Source: Cyclobacteriaceae bacterium | GTDB taxonomy: Bacteria > Bacteroidota > Bacteroidia > Cytophagales > Cyclobacteriaceae | NCBI GenBank assembly: GCA_028278225.1 | Contig: JANQEU010000079.1 | Span: forward strand, 124,001-188,000 | Length of the DNA: 64,000 nucleotides | Direction: 5' to 3' | In this document: piece by piece, positions 1 through 9,863 of the stretch | Layout of the letters: each line of letters begins with the position of its first letter | Position numbering within the stretch: position 1 is the stretch's first letter | Notes under the pieces: generated by a model | Told to the model about the DNA's origin: nothing | Seen by the model: the letters and a program-made list of their open reading frames with translations, nothing else | Databases searched by the model: none | Position numbers and translations under genes: made by a program

Positions 1-126
1 GTATATGTCCTCCAGAACAACGGTTATTTTCCTCGTCCGGTTTGATAACACTTTGTCAATGACATCCACCTTATGTGGAGAAACGTAAGGTTCCAGTTTC
101 TTAAGATATTTAATGGTGTCTGCCAA
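1..126 (-). CDS. TrmH-family RNA 2'-O-methyltransferase, N-terminal part
   Basis: Only the first ~42 codons lie in the window; the gene runs off the left edge. The reading frame ends in VIDKVLSNRTRKITVVLEDIY, which matches the N-terminal helical region and the start of the SPOUT domain of TrmH-type tRNA guanosine-2'-O-methyltransferases, where the sequence R-T-x-x-x-T-V-V-L-E-D-I-Y leads into the AdoMet-binding part. No ATG is available at the start; a TTG at 124-126, or an ATT two codons earlier, would be used, directly after the parC stop codon at 134-136. The close spacing suggests cotranscription with parC. The family assignment rests on this short stretch, so the exact target RNA cannot be told. 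Confidence 0.65.
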   Translation of the reverse strand, partial: MADTIKYLKKLEPYVSPHKVDVIDKVLSNRTRKITVVLEDIY

Positions 127-133
127 TGGAATC

Positions 134-2743
134 TTATTCTTTCTCCTTCCCGAACAATCCAAGCTGTTTGTCCTCCTCCTCAACTTCTGATTTTACCTCT
201 TTTTTAAGTTTTTCCAGTAAATCCTCCGGCTTGTATTCGTTATTCTCCTGAGGCTTTTCCGGGGACAAGTCATCCTCGCTATCTTCAACCCGTGTTATGT
301 TTTGAACCGGGAATTTGTTGCCAATGGCCTTCCAACCCTTCACCTCTATCAAATCCGTCAACTGGATTTTCTTTTCGGCTTTTCTGTTTTTGACCTTATA
401 AACAACATTGACTGGAAGCTTAACACCTAATCCGACATAAGTCATCTTAGATCTTGGGGTTTCCGAAATGAAATTGAACCTTTTGTTTGATGTAGTGGTC
501 TCTACCTGGAAACGTTTGATAAAATAAGTTTTACTTTCTCCATCCTGGTGAACGACTGTGATCGGCATTTCCTGTTCATATTTTGTCAGTAACTCGACCT
601 GCGAAGGTTCATACCTGTTAGTCAATTCAAAGGACGTCAATTCATAGGAACCGTCTTTATAAAATACAATAACCTGATCCGTAGCCTTAAAGTTACCAGC
701 CAAATTGCCCCGTCCGTCCGTATTCAATCGTCCTACTACGTCATCATACCAAATATCAAGTCCGCCAAGGGTTGATTTTCCACTGGATTTCAATTGGACT
801 TTACGGACCGGATATTTCGTAAGGATGTTGCCTCCCGCTCCTCTCCCCTTTATTTCCAGCTCCGCAAAATCAAAATCGAATACTTTCTTGCGCGCTTTAC
901 TTCCGGCGGTCAGGTAAACCGTAACCTGTTCAGCCTCACCGTTTGGATTAGCCGTGAAGTAATGAACCCTGGAACCTTTGGTTCCTTTCGTGAGGTCGTA
1001 TTCCTTATCCCTGGTTACCGCCAGCACATTGAAGCGTTTCACCATACTTCTGCCGGATTTGCCATCCACATATATCATATTGTACACCATCCGCTCATCC
1101 CCTTTCTTGAAAATTCCGGCATGAACGATGTTTTTCCCCACAAAGACTTTTTCCTGAATTCTGGTGACAACACATTTACCGTCTTTCGTAAATGCTATGA
1201 TATCATCTATATCCGAACAGTCGCATATGTACTCGTCTTTTTTCAGACCATATCCTATGAATCCGTCGGTGCGGTTGATATAGAGTTTGGCGTTGCTGGC
1301 TGCTACGAAAGTCGCCTTTATCGTATCAAAATTTGCGATCTCGGTTTTTCGTTCCCGCCCTTTTCCGTATTTCTCCAGTAGTCCCTGGTAATAGGATATG
1401 GCGTACTCCGTAAGATTTGCAAGATGATGTTCGGTCTCCGTAAGATCTTCCTCCAGCTTTTTCATCAGCTCATCTGCTTTGAACGCATCGAACTTTGAAA
1501 TCCGCTTGATCCTGATCTCTGTAAGTCTGACAATGTCCTCCTCCGTGATCTCTCTGTAGAACTGCGGTTTAAAGGGATCCAATCCCTTGTCAATTGTCTC
1601 GATTACAGACTCCCAGGTCTCACACTCCTCAATGTCCCGGTAAATGCGGTTCTCAATAAAGATCTTTTCGAGGGACGAAAAAAGGATCTTCTCCAGGAGT
1701 TCGCTTTTCCTGATCTCAAGCTCCTGCTTCAGCAAATCCACAGTTTGCTCCACTGATTGCTTCAGTATATCCGTAACACCTAAAAACTGTGGCTTTTCAT
1801 CATTAATGACACAGGCATTTGGAGATATGGAGACTTCACAATCTGTAAAGGCATACAGGGCGTCAATGGTAATATCCGGTGATGTTCCGGATGCAAGACC
1901 GATCAGTATTTCTATATCGGCGGCCGTATTGTCAACCACCTGCTTGATCTTTATCTTTCCTTTCTCGTTAGCTTTTACGATGGACTCAATCAGGGAAGTA
2001 GTGGTGGTGCTGAATGGAATATCCTTGATGACCAGCGTTTTATTGTCAATCTCTTCGATAGTAGCCCTCACACGAACTTTACCCCCTCTTTTGCCATCAT
2101 TATAATCCGCTACTTCGATCTTGCCTCCCGTCAGAAAATCCGGGTATAGCTTCACACGTTTTCCTTTTAGAATATTGATGGCTGCCGTGATCAACTCGCA
2201 AAAGTTATGTGGCAGGATCTTCGTAGACAGACCTACGGCGATCCCTTCGACACCCTGAGCGAGCAGTAAGGGAAACTTGACCGGGAAGGTTACCGGTTCC
2301 TTCTTCCTGCCATCATAGGAAAGCTGCCACTCTGTAGTCTGCGGGTTGTAAATTACCTCAAGCGCAAATTTTGAGAGACGGGCTTCGATGTATCTTGCTG
2401 CCGCCGCAGCGTCCCCCGTTCTGATATCACCCCAGTTTCCCTGTGTATCTATCAGAAGATCTTTTTGACCAATGTTTACGACAGCATCGGATATCGAGGC
2501 ATCACCATGCGGGTGATACTGCATGGTACTTCCGATGATATTTGCCACTTTGTTGAACCGCCCGTCATCCATGTCCTTCATCGCGTGTAAGATGCGACGC
2601 TGAACGGGTTTTAAGCCATCTTCTATGGCCGGTACTGCTCGCTCAAGAATGACATAGGATGCATAGTCCAAAAACCAGTTTTCGTACATGCCCGAAACAG
2701 GCAATACATCGTGAATCTCCTTCTCGTCAGAATAGTCCGTCAT
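134..2743 (-). CDS. parC: DNA topoisomerase IV subunit A (ParC)
   Basis: The breakage-reunion subunit of a type IIA topoisomerase, 869 residues. With ParE it decatenates replicated chromosomes by passing one duplex through another. The catalytic tyrosine is Tyr118 in AARYIEAR, inside the winged-helix region that begins with the QRRILHAM motif near residue 48 and the HPHGDASI motif near 77. The C-terminal half carries the beta-pinwheel, and the last ~50 residues are charged and acidic. It is called ParC rather than GyrA because a ParE-type subunit is encoded just upstream on the same strand and the protein keeps the Bacteroidota topo IV form. One lipase-like gene separates parC from parE, with 60 bp between the lipase stop and the parC start. 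Start ATG at 2743 follows an AT-rich leader. Confidence 0.93.
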   Translation of the reverse strand: MTDYSDEKEIHDVLPVSGMYENWFLDYASYVILERAVPAIEDGLKPVQRRILHAMKDMDDGRFNKVANIIGSTMQYHPHGDASISDAVVNIGQKDLLIDTQGNWGDIRTGDAAAAARYIEARLSKFALEVIYNPQTTEWQLSYDGRKKEPVTFPVKFPLLLAQGVEGIAVGLSTKILPHNFCELITAAINILKGKRVKLYPDFLTGGKIEVADYNDGKRGGKVRVRATIEEIDNKTLVIKDIPFSTTTTSLIESIVKANEKGKIKIKQVVDNTAADIEILIGLASGTSPDITIDALYAFTDCEVSISPNACVINDEKPQFLGVTDILKQSVEQTVDLLKQELEIRKSELLEKILFSSLEKIFIENRIYRDIEECETWESVIETIDKGLDPFKPQFYREITEEDIVRLTEIRIKRISKFDAFKADELMKKLEEDLTETEHHLANLTEYAISYYQGLLEKYGKGRERKTEIANFDTIKATFVAASNAKLYINRTDGFIGYGLKKDEYICDCSDIDDIIAFTKDGKCVVTRIQEKVFVGKNIVHAGIFKKGDERMVYNMIYVDGKSGRSMVKRFNVLAVTRDKEYDLTKGTKGSRVHYFTANPNGEAEQVTVYLTAGSKARKKVFDFDFAELEIKGRGAGGNILTKYPVRKVQLKSSGKSTLGGLDIWYDDVVGRLNTDGRGNLAGNFKATDQVIVFYKDGSYELTSFELTNRYEPSQVELLTKYEQEMPITVVHQDGESKTYFIKRFQVETTTSNKRFNFISETPRSKMTYVGLGVKLPVNVVYKVKNRKAEKKIQLTDLIEVKGWKAIGNKFPVQNITRVEDSEDDLSPEKPQENNEYKPEDLLEKLKKEVKSEVEEEDKQLGLFGKEKE

Positions 2744-2803
2744 CTAAATATTGAAACTTATAAGTTGTTTTGTTGTGAAAATCCAAATGCGCAATTCCTC
2801 TCA

Positions 2804-4030
2804 TCACCGGCCCTCCAATACCCTAAGCTTATCTAAAACTTCAAGGATGTATGGAAAAGCACCACTGCCATGATCCCCTGCAACGGATGTAAGTGTAACA
2901 TTTGTAGCGCCATTTGCCAATAGCCGGGTATGTGTATCTACAGAATTCTGATATGGCACAGTGATATCAACATCACCGTGAAACATGTACATCGGCGAAG
3001 ATGGCGTCCAATCCAGCAAGCTGTTTTCTTCAAACTTCTCATTTACGAAATCAAATGTCTCGCTATCCGGATCAGAACGGAATTCAGCGGTAAGGTACTC
3101 AGACAGATTTTCGGTCAACAATTTATTGATATCCCCGCCACTCAGACTACCGTCAAAGACATCCGGTATGATGGAGGCATATGGCTCTTTGAAAATTAAC
3201 GAAGTAGCGCTTGCATCCCACCCGTAGTAGTTTTTGTATGCCTCCGCCACGTACGCCAGATAAAATGGCTGATGATATGTTTCCAACGATAAAAAATAAT
3301 CTCTCATGCCCATCACATCATAAGCTCCCGATGACGGAAAGGAGGCCTGAAGTTCAAAGAATTCCAAACCTTTTTCTTCAATTCCCTTGTGAGCGGTCAT
3401 AGTGGCGTAACCACCCTGGGAGTAACCCATCAGATAAAGTCTGCTGGAAACGGGCACCTCATTCTCATTTGCCAGTTCCAGAGATGCCCTCAGCATATCC
3501 ATTACAGCGTCACGCGTAGGTTGCTCCACGTAGTATGGATGTACTATGTCCAGAGAACTGCCGAATCCGATGTAATCCGAAGCCACACTCACAAAACCGG
3601 TTGCGGACAATGCGGCGAGCAGTAGATTTTCACCATCATCCAGGTTGCCCTGTGAAGGTACCCCCGTGTTGTTAGCGACCGTTCCATGCTGATAGCTAAC
3701 AAATGGCACCTGCTCCTCAGTGACCGGGATGAAAACAAGACCGGAAGCGGTTACTTCCTGGTCTCCGTATAATGTTTGGTAAGTGATCCTCCAAATCTGA
3801 ACGTCATAAATTATTTGTTCAAGATCAATATCCACTTCCGCAAGATCAAACAGTGTTATTATGTTAGCAGCGGTTCTCACCTGTATCACTTTGGAAGATG
3901 TGAGACGCGGCCCCTCAATAGTAGGGGATCCGGCATCATCGTCATCCGAATTACAGGATGTAATTCCGGCCAAAAGCAGCAACAGTATCACGAAACTGCT
4001 GCACCATTTTTTTAATTTGTTTTCAATCAT
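2804..4030 (-). CDS. secreted alpha/beta-hydrolase lipoprotein (secretory-lipase-like)
   Basis: A 408-residue predicted lipoprotein. The signal peptide has a hydrophobic core of leucines and a lipobox ending at Cys26 (AGITSC), followed by an aspartate-rich spacer, which in Bacteroidota often marks surface export. The mature part is an alpha/beta hydrolase: nucleophile elbow GYSQGG with Ser204, a later FHGDVD segment carrying the likely acid, and AGDHGSGA with the likely histidine. The HG-x-V motif around residue 115 may form the oxyanion hole. The architecture resembles secretory lipases or carboxylesterases; substrate unknown. Its ATG overlaps the parE stop by 4 bp (ATGA), so it is translationally coupled to parE and sits inside the topoisomerase IV operon. 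That position is unusual and no functional link is evident. Confidence 0.8.
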   Translation of the reverse strand: MIENKLKKWCSSFVILLLLLAGITSCNSDDDDAGSPTIEGPRLTSSKVIQVRTAANIITLFDLAEVDIDLEQIIYDVQIWRITYQTLYGDQEVTASGLVFIPVTEEQVPFVSYQHGTVANNTGVPSQGNLDDGENLLLAALSATGFVSVASDYIGFGSSLDIVHPYYVEQPTRDAVMDMLRASLELANENEVPVSSRLYLMGYSQGGYATMTAHKGIEEKGLEFFELQASFPSSGAYDVMGMRDYFLSLETYHQPFYLAYVAEAYKNYYGWDASATSLIFKEPYASIIPDVFDGSLSGGDINKLLTENLSEYLTAEFRSDPDSETFDFVNEKFEENSLLDWTPSSPMYMFHGDVDITVPYQNSVDTHTRLLANGATNVTLTSVAGDHGSGAFPYILEVLDKLRVLEGR

Positions 4031-5904
4031 GCTGCCAATTCTTTTTCCTCCTCGACCAGATCTTTTTCGATCCTCAACTTGTCAATAATAAATTTTTGTC
4101 GTTCCGGGGTATTCTTGCCCATATAAAAGGTAAGAATATCTTTAATTTTTGTCTCTTTTTGAAGTATAACAGGTTCGAGACGTATATCCTCCCCTATAAA
4201 GCCGGCAAATTCATTCGGTGAAATTTCTCCAAGACCTTTGAATCTTGTTATTTCAGGCTTACTTCCCAGCTTGCCAACCGCGGTTTCTTTTTCTTCTTCA
4301 CTGTAACAATAGATCGTTTCCTTTTTGTTTCTCACCCTGAAAAGAGGTGTTTCCAGGATAAACAGGTGACCACTCCTTACCAGCTCAGGAAAGAACTGCA
4401 GAAAATATGTCAACAAAAGCAACCGGATGTGCATACCGTCGACATCAGCATCCGTTGCGATTATGATCTTGCGATACCTGAGCCCCTCCAGACCATCTTC
4501 AATGTTCAAGGCATGCTGCAGCAGATTGAACTCCTCGTTTTCGTAAACGACCTTCTTGGTATGGCCGAAGCAATTGAAAGGTTTACCCCTGAGACTGAAT
4601 ACGGCTTGTGTCTGAACATTCCGGGATTTTGTGATGGAACCACTGGCCGAATCCCCCTCCGTAATGAATATCATGGAGCCTGCCTTCAGTTCTTCATCGC
4701 CCTTTTTATCATTCAGATGAATTCTGCAGTCCCTGAGCTTCTTGTTGTGCAGGTTTGCTTTTTTCGCCCTCTCATTTGCGAGTTTTTTGATTCCGGCAAT
4801 TTCCTTTCGTTCCCTTTCTGACTGCAGGATCCGCTTCAACAGTGCATCCGCCACTTCACTGTTACGATGCAGGTAATTATCCAGCTCCTTCCTCACAAAA
4901 TCATTCACGAATGTCCTCATGGTTGGCCCATCCGGGGCAATATTTTGGGAGCCTAGTTTAGTTTTTGTCTGGCTCTCAAAAACCGGTTCCTGAACGCGAA
5001 CGGCTATCGCCGCAACGATACTTGCACGGATGTCAGAGGCGTCAAAGTCTTTTTTGTAGAATTCCTTGATGGTTTTGGCTACAGCCTCTCTGAATGCAGA
5101 AAGATGCGTGCCCCCCTGGGTGGTGTGCTGACCATTGACAAAGGAATAGTACTCCTCACCATATTGATTTGCATGCGTAATTGCCATCTCAATGTCATTT
5201 CCCTTGAGATGAATGATCGGATATCTGAGGTTTTCAATATCCGTTTTTCTTTCCAGCAGATCCAGAAGTCCTTTTTCAGAGTGATATTTTTTCCCATTCA
5301 GGTTGATGGTCAGACCGGCATTCAGATAAGCGTAGTTCCAGATTAGATTGTCCAGGTAGTCCGGTATAAAATGAAAGTTCTTGAAGACATTGTCATCAGG
5401 TTCAAAAGCCACCAATGTTCCATTCCTGTCGGAAGTTTTCGATTCTTTAGCATCGTTGGTGATTTCCCCTTTTTCGAACTCAGCCAGTTTCGTTTTGCCA
5501 TCCCGGAATGACTGCACTTTGAAATAGGCAGACAGCGCATTGACCGCCTTGGTTCCTACACCATTAAGTCCGACAGATTTCTGGAAAGCGCCGGAATCGT
5601 ACTTTCCCCCGGTATTGATCTTGGAAACACAATCCACCACCTTCCCTAACGGTATGCCTCTGCCATAATCTCTCACCTCAACGCGGTGGTCTGTGACTTT
5701 GATGTTGATGGATCTGCCATGACCCATCATATGCTCATCGATGCTATTGTCTATGACCTCTTTTACCAGTACATAGATACCATCGTCCTGCGCAGACCCA
5801 TCACCCAGTTTACCGATATACATGCCAGGCCTGAGTCTGATATGTTCTTTCCAGTCAAGTGATTTTATACTATCCTCAGTGTAGTCAACCGAAGAAAATG
5901 CCAT
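4027..5904 (-). CDS. parE: DNA topoisomerase IV subunit B (ParE)
   Basis: The ATPase subunit of topoisomerase IV, 625 residues, which is the normal ParE length and lacks the GyrB tail insertion. The GHKL ATPase fold shows EVIDNSIDE (residues 49-57), DYGRGIP (79-85) and GLNGVG (112-117). The TOPRIM metal site shows EGDSASG (416-422) and DADVDG (485-490). It pairs with ParC encoded downstream on the same strand. The gene starts with ATG at 5904 after an AT-rich region of about 145 bp that contains an interrupted palindrome at 5962-5976 (AATTCTA-a-TAGAATT), a possible regulatory element. ParE against GyrB is decided by the length and the adjacent parC. Confidence 0.93.
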   Translation of the reverse strand: MAFSSVDYTEDSIKSLDWKEHIRLRPGMYIGKLGDGSAQDDGIYVLVKEVIDNSIDEHMMGHGRSINIKVTDHRVEVRDYGRGIPLGKVVDCVSKINTGGKYDSGAFQKSVGLNGVGTKAVNALSAYFKVQSFRDGKTKLAEFEKGEITNDAKESKTSDRNGTLVAFEPDDNVFKNFHFIPDYLDNLIWNYAYLNAGLTINLNGKKYHSEKGLLDLLERKTDIENLRYPIIHLKGNDIEMAITHANQYGEEYYSFVNGQHTTQGGTHLSAFREAVAKTIKEFYKKDFDASDIRASIVAAIAVRVQEPVFESQTKTKLGSQNIAPDGPTMRTFVNDFVRKELDNYLHRNSEVADALLKRILQSERERKEIAGIKKLANERAKKANLHNKKLRDCRIHLNDKKGDEELKAGSMIFITEGDSASGSITKSRNVQTQAVFSLRGKPFNCFGHTKKVVYENEEFNLLQHALNIEDGLEGLRYRKIIIATDADVDGMHIRLLLLTYFLQFFPELVRSGHLFILETPLFRVRNKKETIYCYSEEEKETAVGKLGSKPEITRFKGLGEISPNEFAGFIGEDIRLEPVILQKETKIKDILTFYMGKNTPERQKFIIDKLRIEKDLVEEEKELAA

Positions 5905-6049
5905 GTTTGATTTCAGATTAAAAAATGCCTAAAAATTGAATTTAGCGGGAATTTATATAAAAATTCTAATAGAATTAGCAATGTATTTTAATGTTGAATT
6001 GTAGTTTTGATTCAGCTAAAAGCGCATAATTAACTGACTATTAACACGT

Positions 6050-6478
6050 TTATTTTTTCCTGGTTAAAAAATAGATTAGCCCTCCAATCCATAAAAAAAA
6101 TATCACAGGTCCAATAAAATTCAGGTAGGAATAGTTGTCCGGTGGAATTCGTGTGGGATTATTAAGCACACCCAAAAACCCAATGATCATCGTGATATAA
6201 ATATTGATGACAAATGGTAGTGCTGCCATCCACGCTGTAGCCTCTTCCCCTTTTGACTGAAGCAAGGCCGGTGTAAAATATTTCACAATGATCCACGTCA
6301 CAATATTGACAAGCAAAAAAGATCCTGATCCGAAATAAAAGAAGCTCTCCCTGTGGATTTCCCATCTTTCTACCGGGCTCAGGCTTACCATAACAGGCAT
6401 GTATGCGTATGCCAGTGCGAATACAATAAGAAAAAGAATAATAGAAAGAATTCGGAGTAAGTTTACGGTTTTGATCAT
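6050..6478 (-). CDS. hypothetical four-helix membrane protein
   Basis: A protein of 142 residues with about four hydrophobic segments (near residues 7-29, 45-65, 80-102 and 118-137) and a basic C-terminus (FLTRKK). It is likely an inner-membrane protein with no soluble domain. I do not recognise a family; the layout resembles the small DUF1648-like membrane proteins but no signature confirms it. The ATG at 6478 is preferred over a TTG three codons upstream. It is divergent from the lipoprotein gene starting at 6557, with 78 bp between them, so a shared promoter region is likely. Confidence 0.6.
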   Translation of the reverse strand: MIKTVNLLRILSIILFLIVFALAYAYMPVMVSLSPVERWEIHRESFFYFGSGSFLLVNIVTWIIVKYFTPALLQSKGEEATAWMAALPFVINIYITMIIGFLGVLNNPTRIPPDNYSYLNFIGPVIFFLWIGGLIYFLTRKK

Positions 6479-6556
6479 GGTGCGCAAAACTAGTATCCGG
6501 TGACTGGAAAATTGATACCGGACATGATTTAAGATGACCTTTATTTCTGAGGATAT

Positions 6557-6907
6557 ATGAAATGGTTGTATTACTTGACGGTGGTCTCACTGACAGCATG
6601 TTATCAGACACCTGAAATAGATGGATTCGATCAGGCTAAATGGACTGAATCTTTAGAAAATTGTGATGGCTATAGAACGGAAATCACTGCGCTGTTGCTT
6701 GAAAAGAAATCGGAGCTTATCTCCAAAAACCAGAATGAAGTCAAAGCCCTGCTGGGAAGTGCCGGCAGACATGAGCTTTTTGAGCGCGGTCAGAAATTCT
6801 TTTACTATCAATTGGATTGCGACCGTACCAAAGAATTAAGCATTCGCTTTGATGCGATGGGAAGAGTTAAGGAACTCCAGGTGGTATTGACTCAAAAACC
6901 CTATTAG
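6557..6907 (+). CDS. small lipoprotein with a BamE/SmpA-like fold
   Basis: A 116-residue protein with a short signal peptide ending in a lipobox at Cys15 (SLTAC). The body contains LISKNQNEVKALLGSAGR followed by a Phe-Phe-Tyr-Tyr strand and an IRFDAMGRVKEL strand. This order (helix with N-x-x-E-V-x-x-L-L-G, then strands with F-x-x-x-G-x-V) is that of BamE/SmpA/OmlA-like small lipoproteins. A role in outer-membrane protein assembly is only an analogy; many Bacteroidota carry several such domains of unknown job. No partner gene is adjacent. Confidence 0.65.
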   Translation: MKWLYYLTVVSLTACYQTPEIDGFDQAKWTESLENCDGYRTEITALLLEKKSELISKNQNEVKALLGSAGRHELFERGQKFFYYQLDCDRTKELSIRFDAMGRVKELQVVLTQKPY

Positions 6908-6992
6908 ATCGTTTGATTCACCATTCGACATAAAACTGACCAGGCCTGCATTACGATCATCAGGGGATTATTTAACCTAAACATTCTCAGCT

Positions 6993-7712
6993 TTATAAGT
7001 TTCTTTTCTTGAAGATCAGAAAACTGATATAAATGAGCAGCGGTATGTATAAAATGGTTAAAATAATTTTCACCGGTCCAATATCAAAGGTCAACGCATC
7101 AACAGCCATGTTAACAGGATTCAGGGCTACAAAATACAAACCGTCCGAAAATTTCCGCGGCACGTACGTCAAGACCATAATGATCTGTGGAATAAAATAA
7201 ATTCCTAAAAGAAATCTACTTGCACGTCTAAAACTTGCGATGAATATCACCGAACAAGCTGTACTCATCATCACCATCCATATTACACGAATAAAAAAAT
7301 CGGTGAAGTCCATTGTTTGACTTACCATCATTTCGGACCTAGCTCTCAATTGATAGAAAAGCGGAAAAGCCGGAAATATGATCAATGAGAACGTTGTGAT
7401 TTGTAGGAAATGATTTGCAACCTGAAAGAAAAAAACCTGAGTTTTTGACCTTATGGCACAAATGGCGTGTTGTACCATACCGGATTCGAAAAAAACAAAT
7501 CGCTGATAACTAAAAATAAAAACGATCAGCAGAAAGGTTATTTTAGTAAGCGCCGTAATTTCCGCTTGAAGATTACCTTCCCACATCCAATGAACAATAG
7601 AGAAAAAAAGTAACAAGTAGGTTCCAAAAATGGTGAAGAGCAGGATCATAACATTCCTCTTATTGAAGACGAGGTTGCGTTCGAATCCTATCAGCTTTCT
7701 TGGAAAAATCAT
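6993..7712 (-). CDS. ABC transporter permease
   Basis: A 239-residue membrane protein with about six hydrophobic segments, the first after a basic N-terminus (MIFPRKLIGFERN). It is the membrane half of the ABC-2-type exporter whose ATPase gene overlaps its start by 4 bp (ATGA at 7709-7712). It has no recognisable soluble domain, and its six-helix layout without a periplasmic loop fits ABC-2 exporters of small molecules or peptides. The preceding cysteine-rich lipoprotein gene is part of the same run of overlapping genes, so the three proteins may act together. Substrate unknown. Confidence 0.75.
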   Translation of the reverse strand: MIFPRKLIGFERNLVFNKRNVMILLFTIFGTYLLLFFSIVHWMWEGNLQAEITALTKITFLLIVFIFSYQRFVFFESGMVQHAICAIRSKTQVFFFQVANHFLQITTFSLIIFPAFPLFYQLRARSEMMVSQTMDFTDFFIRVIWMVMMSTACSVIFIASFRRASRFLLGIYFIPQIIMVLTYVPRKFSDGLYFVALNPVNMAVDALTFDIGPVKIILTILYIPLLIYISFLIFKKRNL

Positions 7713-8401
7713 TCAGCCATTAGTTTTTCCTTATACAACGATTCCAGATCTCTTTTAGAAAAGTCATCCATGCTCACATCATCTATGATATCTCCATTTT
7801 TAAACAGCATCACATGGTCGCACATTTTGTCCATTTCAAACAGCAGGTGACTGGAAATAATGATCGTCCGTTCCTCTGATTTGAGCCGCTCAACCAGTTC
7901 ACGAAAAAGAATAAATCCTTCGGGATCTAGTCCATTGTTAGGTTCGTCAAAAATAATGATGGATGGGTGACCTAATACAGCAGAAGTAATATTCACTTTT
8001 TGTTTTTGTCCATGTGAGAGGCTTTTGAAAGCTTTATACAAGTAATTCTCAATTTTCATTTCTAGAATAGCATCACCAATGGACCCGGGATCACAGCCTC
8101 TCAATTCAGCAATTAATTCGAGATTTCTATATGGGGACCTAGAATTGTAAAAGGCCGGATCCTCGAAACAAAATCCGATGGAAGTTTTTTCCAAGCCATC
8201 AGGAAACTGTATTTCGCCCCTGTCAGGCTCCCAAATTCCTGAGAAACATTTTAGAAAAGTAGTTTTACCTGAACCATTAGGACCGATCAATCCTACGACC
8301 TTGCCAATAGGAAGATCGTAGGATAAATTTCTTAAAGCAGTTTTTTTTCCAAATGTCTTGCTTACACCGGTAATTTCGATTTTTTTACCACATGAGATCA
8401 T
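7709..8401 (-). CDS. ABC transporter ATP-binding protein
   Basis: A 230-residue ABC ATPase. Walker A is GPNGSGKT (residues 39-46), the signature is LSHGQKQKVNI rather than the usual LSGGQ, Walker B is IIIFDEPNNGLDPEG, and the H-loop is ISSHLLFEMD. Conserved family features are those of ABC-2 exporter ATPases. The gene overlaps the lipoprotein gene upstream by 17 bp and the permease gene downstream by 4 bp, so the three form a tightly coupled operon. The second serine-to-glycine position of the signature being His-Gly is a mild variation and should still support ATP hydrolysis. Confidence 0.88.
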   Translation of the reverse strand: MISCGKKIEITGVSKTFGKKTALRNLSYDLPIGKVVGLIGPNGSGKTTFLKCFSGIWEPDRGEIQFPDGLEKTSIGFCFEDPAFYNSRSPYRNLELIAELRGCDPGSIGDAILEMKIENYLYKAFKSLSHGQKQKVNITSAVLGHPSIIIFDEPNNGLDPEGFILFRELVERLKSEERTIIISSHLLFEMDKMCDHVMLFKNGDIIDDVSMDDFSKRDLESLYKEKLMAE

Positions 8402-9104
8402 CAGGTGTAATTTCTATACCATTAATTTCATATGTCTGATTCCACCAGCCACATTCAGTAACCATACAATCCCCAAAACGGTAACCCAAACAGGGACCGA
8501 ATGCAATATAACATCCTACTTCTTCAAAAGTGAAACGTTTAAAGGGGCTATTATTTTGAAATTTATAACCGACGCAAGCCGCAATTCCTCGTACAGAACA
8601 ACCACAACAAGCATCAGGCCCAGAATATGGTGGAGCACTTACACCTATCAAAGTCCCATTGTAAAATTCCAGATCTACAACTGAATTATAGTCATTATCA
8701 AAAAAAGTAGATGAGACATTACCTGTGAATAGTAATGAAGGTGTGGTCAAAGAGATAGAACCAAAGTTTACAGTTTCTAATCCATAAAGAAATCCTGAAC
8801 TATTGTAGATAGTCGAAATATGGGCCTCTGGTGGGGTGGCATTTCTAGCATTGGTTGATTCATTATCCCGATTAATCACCGGAAAGAATGTGGCGTGTAA
8901 ATCATTTCCGTAATCCACAGTTATTGAATTTGATAAGTCAAGCGTGTACTTTTTTTGCTTGAAGTAATTGGTGTTTTTGAGGCTCTCAAAGGCTTTTAAC
9001 AATTCTTCAGAGAAGACATGTTTCTTGGAATCAACACTCTCTTTTTCATTCATACAACCCAGCAGTAACGCCAGGGAGAAAAGGGTAAATAGTGATTTGT
9101 TCAT
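8385..9104 (-). CDS. cysteine-rich lipoprotein of unknown function, coupled to an ABC exporter
   Basis: A 239-residue protein with a signal peptide and lipobox ending at Cys17 (LALLLGC). The N-terminal half looks like a beta-rich secreted domain. The last ~80 residues hold eight cysteines, including the cluster DACCGCSVRGIAAC and later GCY, PCL, DCM and ECG, followed by two tryptophans. Eight is enough for four disulfides in the periplasm or at the cell surface. I recognise no family. The gene runs 17 bp into the ABC ATPase gene, which implies coupled expression. It could be a binding or immunity-like partner of the exporter, or its cargo; nothing in the sequence decides between these. Confidence 0.7.
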   Translation of the reverse strand: MNKSLFTLFSLALLLGCMNEKESVDSKKHVFSEELLKAFESLKNTNYFKQKKYTLDLSNSITVDYGNDLHATFFPVINRDNESTNARNATPPEAHISTIYNSSGFLYGLETVNFGSISLTTPSLLFTGNVSSTFFDNDYNSVVDLEFYNGTLIGVSAPPYSGPDACCGCSVRGIAACVGYKFQNNSPFKRFTFEEVGCYIAFGPCLGYRFGDCMVTECGWWNQTYEINGIEITPDDLMW

Positions 9105-9297
9105 AATTTTGTTCTTAATGATTTCACTAAATATAAACCTTTTCTCAAAACTGTTTGAGCCCTTTATATTCTAGATTAGCTTCAACTATTTGGGTAAAAT
9201 CAAAAATTCTTTCCATCAGCTTGACTGCAAAAATACCAGTGAGCTGAGCGTCAAATTTCGATAAACTCGGACGGGTAGAAGAACTACATCCTTGTAT

Positions 9298-9831
9298 CTA
9301 ATAATGGATTATCGAATGAATATTTCCACAGTAATTTTGTACTTTCAGTCGGCCATTAAGAGACTCCAACTCCACCAAAAATGAAAAACCGGCTACATGC
9401 CCCCCGCTTTTCTCTACCAGCTCCGCTGCTGCTACTGCCGTTCCGCCTGTCGCCAGCAGATCATCATGAATAACAATATTGTGTCCTTCGGCAACGGCAT
9501 CAATGTGGATTTCCATCTCCGCTGATCCGTACTCCAGCTCATACGCATGCCTTATGGTCCGGTACGGCAATTTTCCGGCCTTTCGTACCGGAATGAACGG
9601 CACTCCGAGTTGCTGCGCCATCTGCATCCCAAAAATGAACCCCCGGGATTCTATGCCAATCACACCATCCACTTCATGATGGATCCAGTATTCTTTCAAC
9701 TCGTGAGCCACACTGACACACAGATCCGGATCAGCCAGGACAGGTGTAATATCCTTGAATACGATCCCGGGTTTGGGAAAATCATTCACATCCCGGATAA
9801 CTTGTCTGATGTGGTTTACAAGATCACTCAA
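9298..9831 (-). CDS. apt: adenine phosphoribosyltransferase
   Basis: Converts adenine and PRPP to AMP in purine salvage. The 177-residue protein has the family's DFPKPGI motif near the start (residues 17-23), the GIESRGFIFG substrate-loop region (59-68) and the PRPP-binding loop VIHDDLLATGGT (120-131). No ATG precedes the conserved start region: translation appears to begin at a TTG (9829-9831), which gives the family's usual N-terminal length. The gene follows the MacB-like permease by 32 bp on the same strand and may be cotranscribed with it. The last residues (HSIIHY) are a normal family tail. Confidence 0.92.
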   Translation of the reverse strand: MSDLVNHIRQVIRDVNDFPKPGIVFKDITPVLADPDLCVSVAHELKEYWIHHEVDGVIGIESRGFIFGMQMAQQLGVPFIPVRKAGKLPYRTIRHAYELEYGSAEMEIHIDAVAEGHNIVIHDDLLATGGTAVAAAELVEKSGGHVAGFSFLVELESLNGRLKVQNYCGNIHSIIHY

Positions 9832-9863
9832 CGGTTAGGTCGTAAAAAGGTCCGGGGAAGTTA

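Noticed and set aside
794-1381. Open frame of 195 codons on the plus strand within parC
   Set aside because: It is antisense to a strongly conserved gene and has no recognisable protein features; it reflects codon bias of parC.
5962-5976. Interrupted palindrome AATTCTA-a-TAGAATT before parE
   Set aside because: The region is very AT-rich and no second copy was seen, so it was not listed as an operator of its own.
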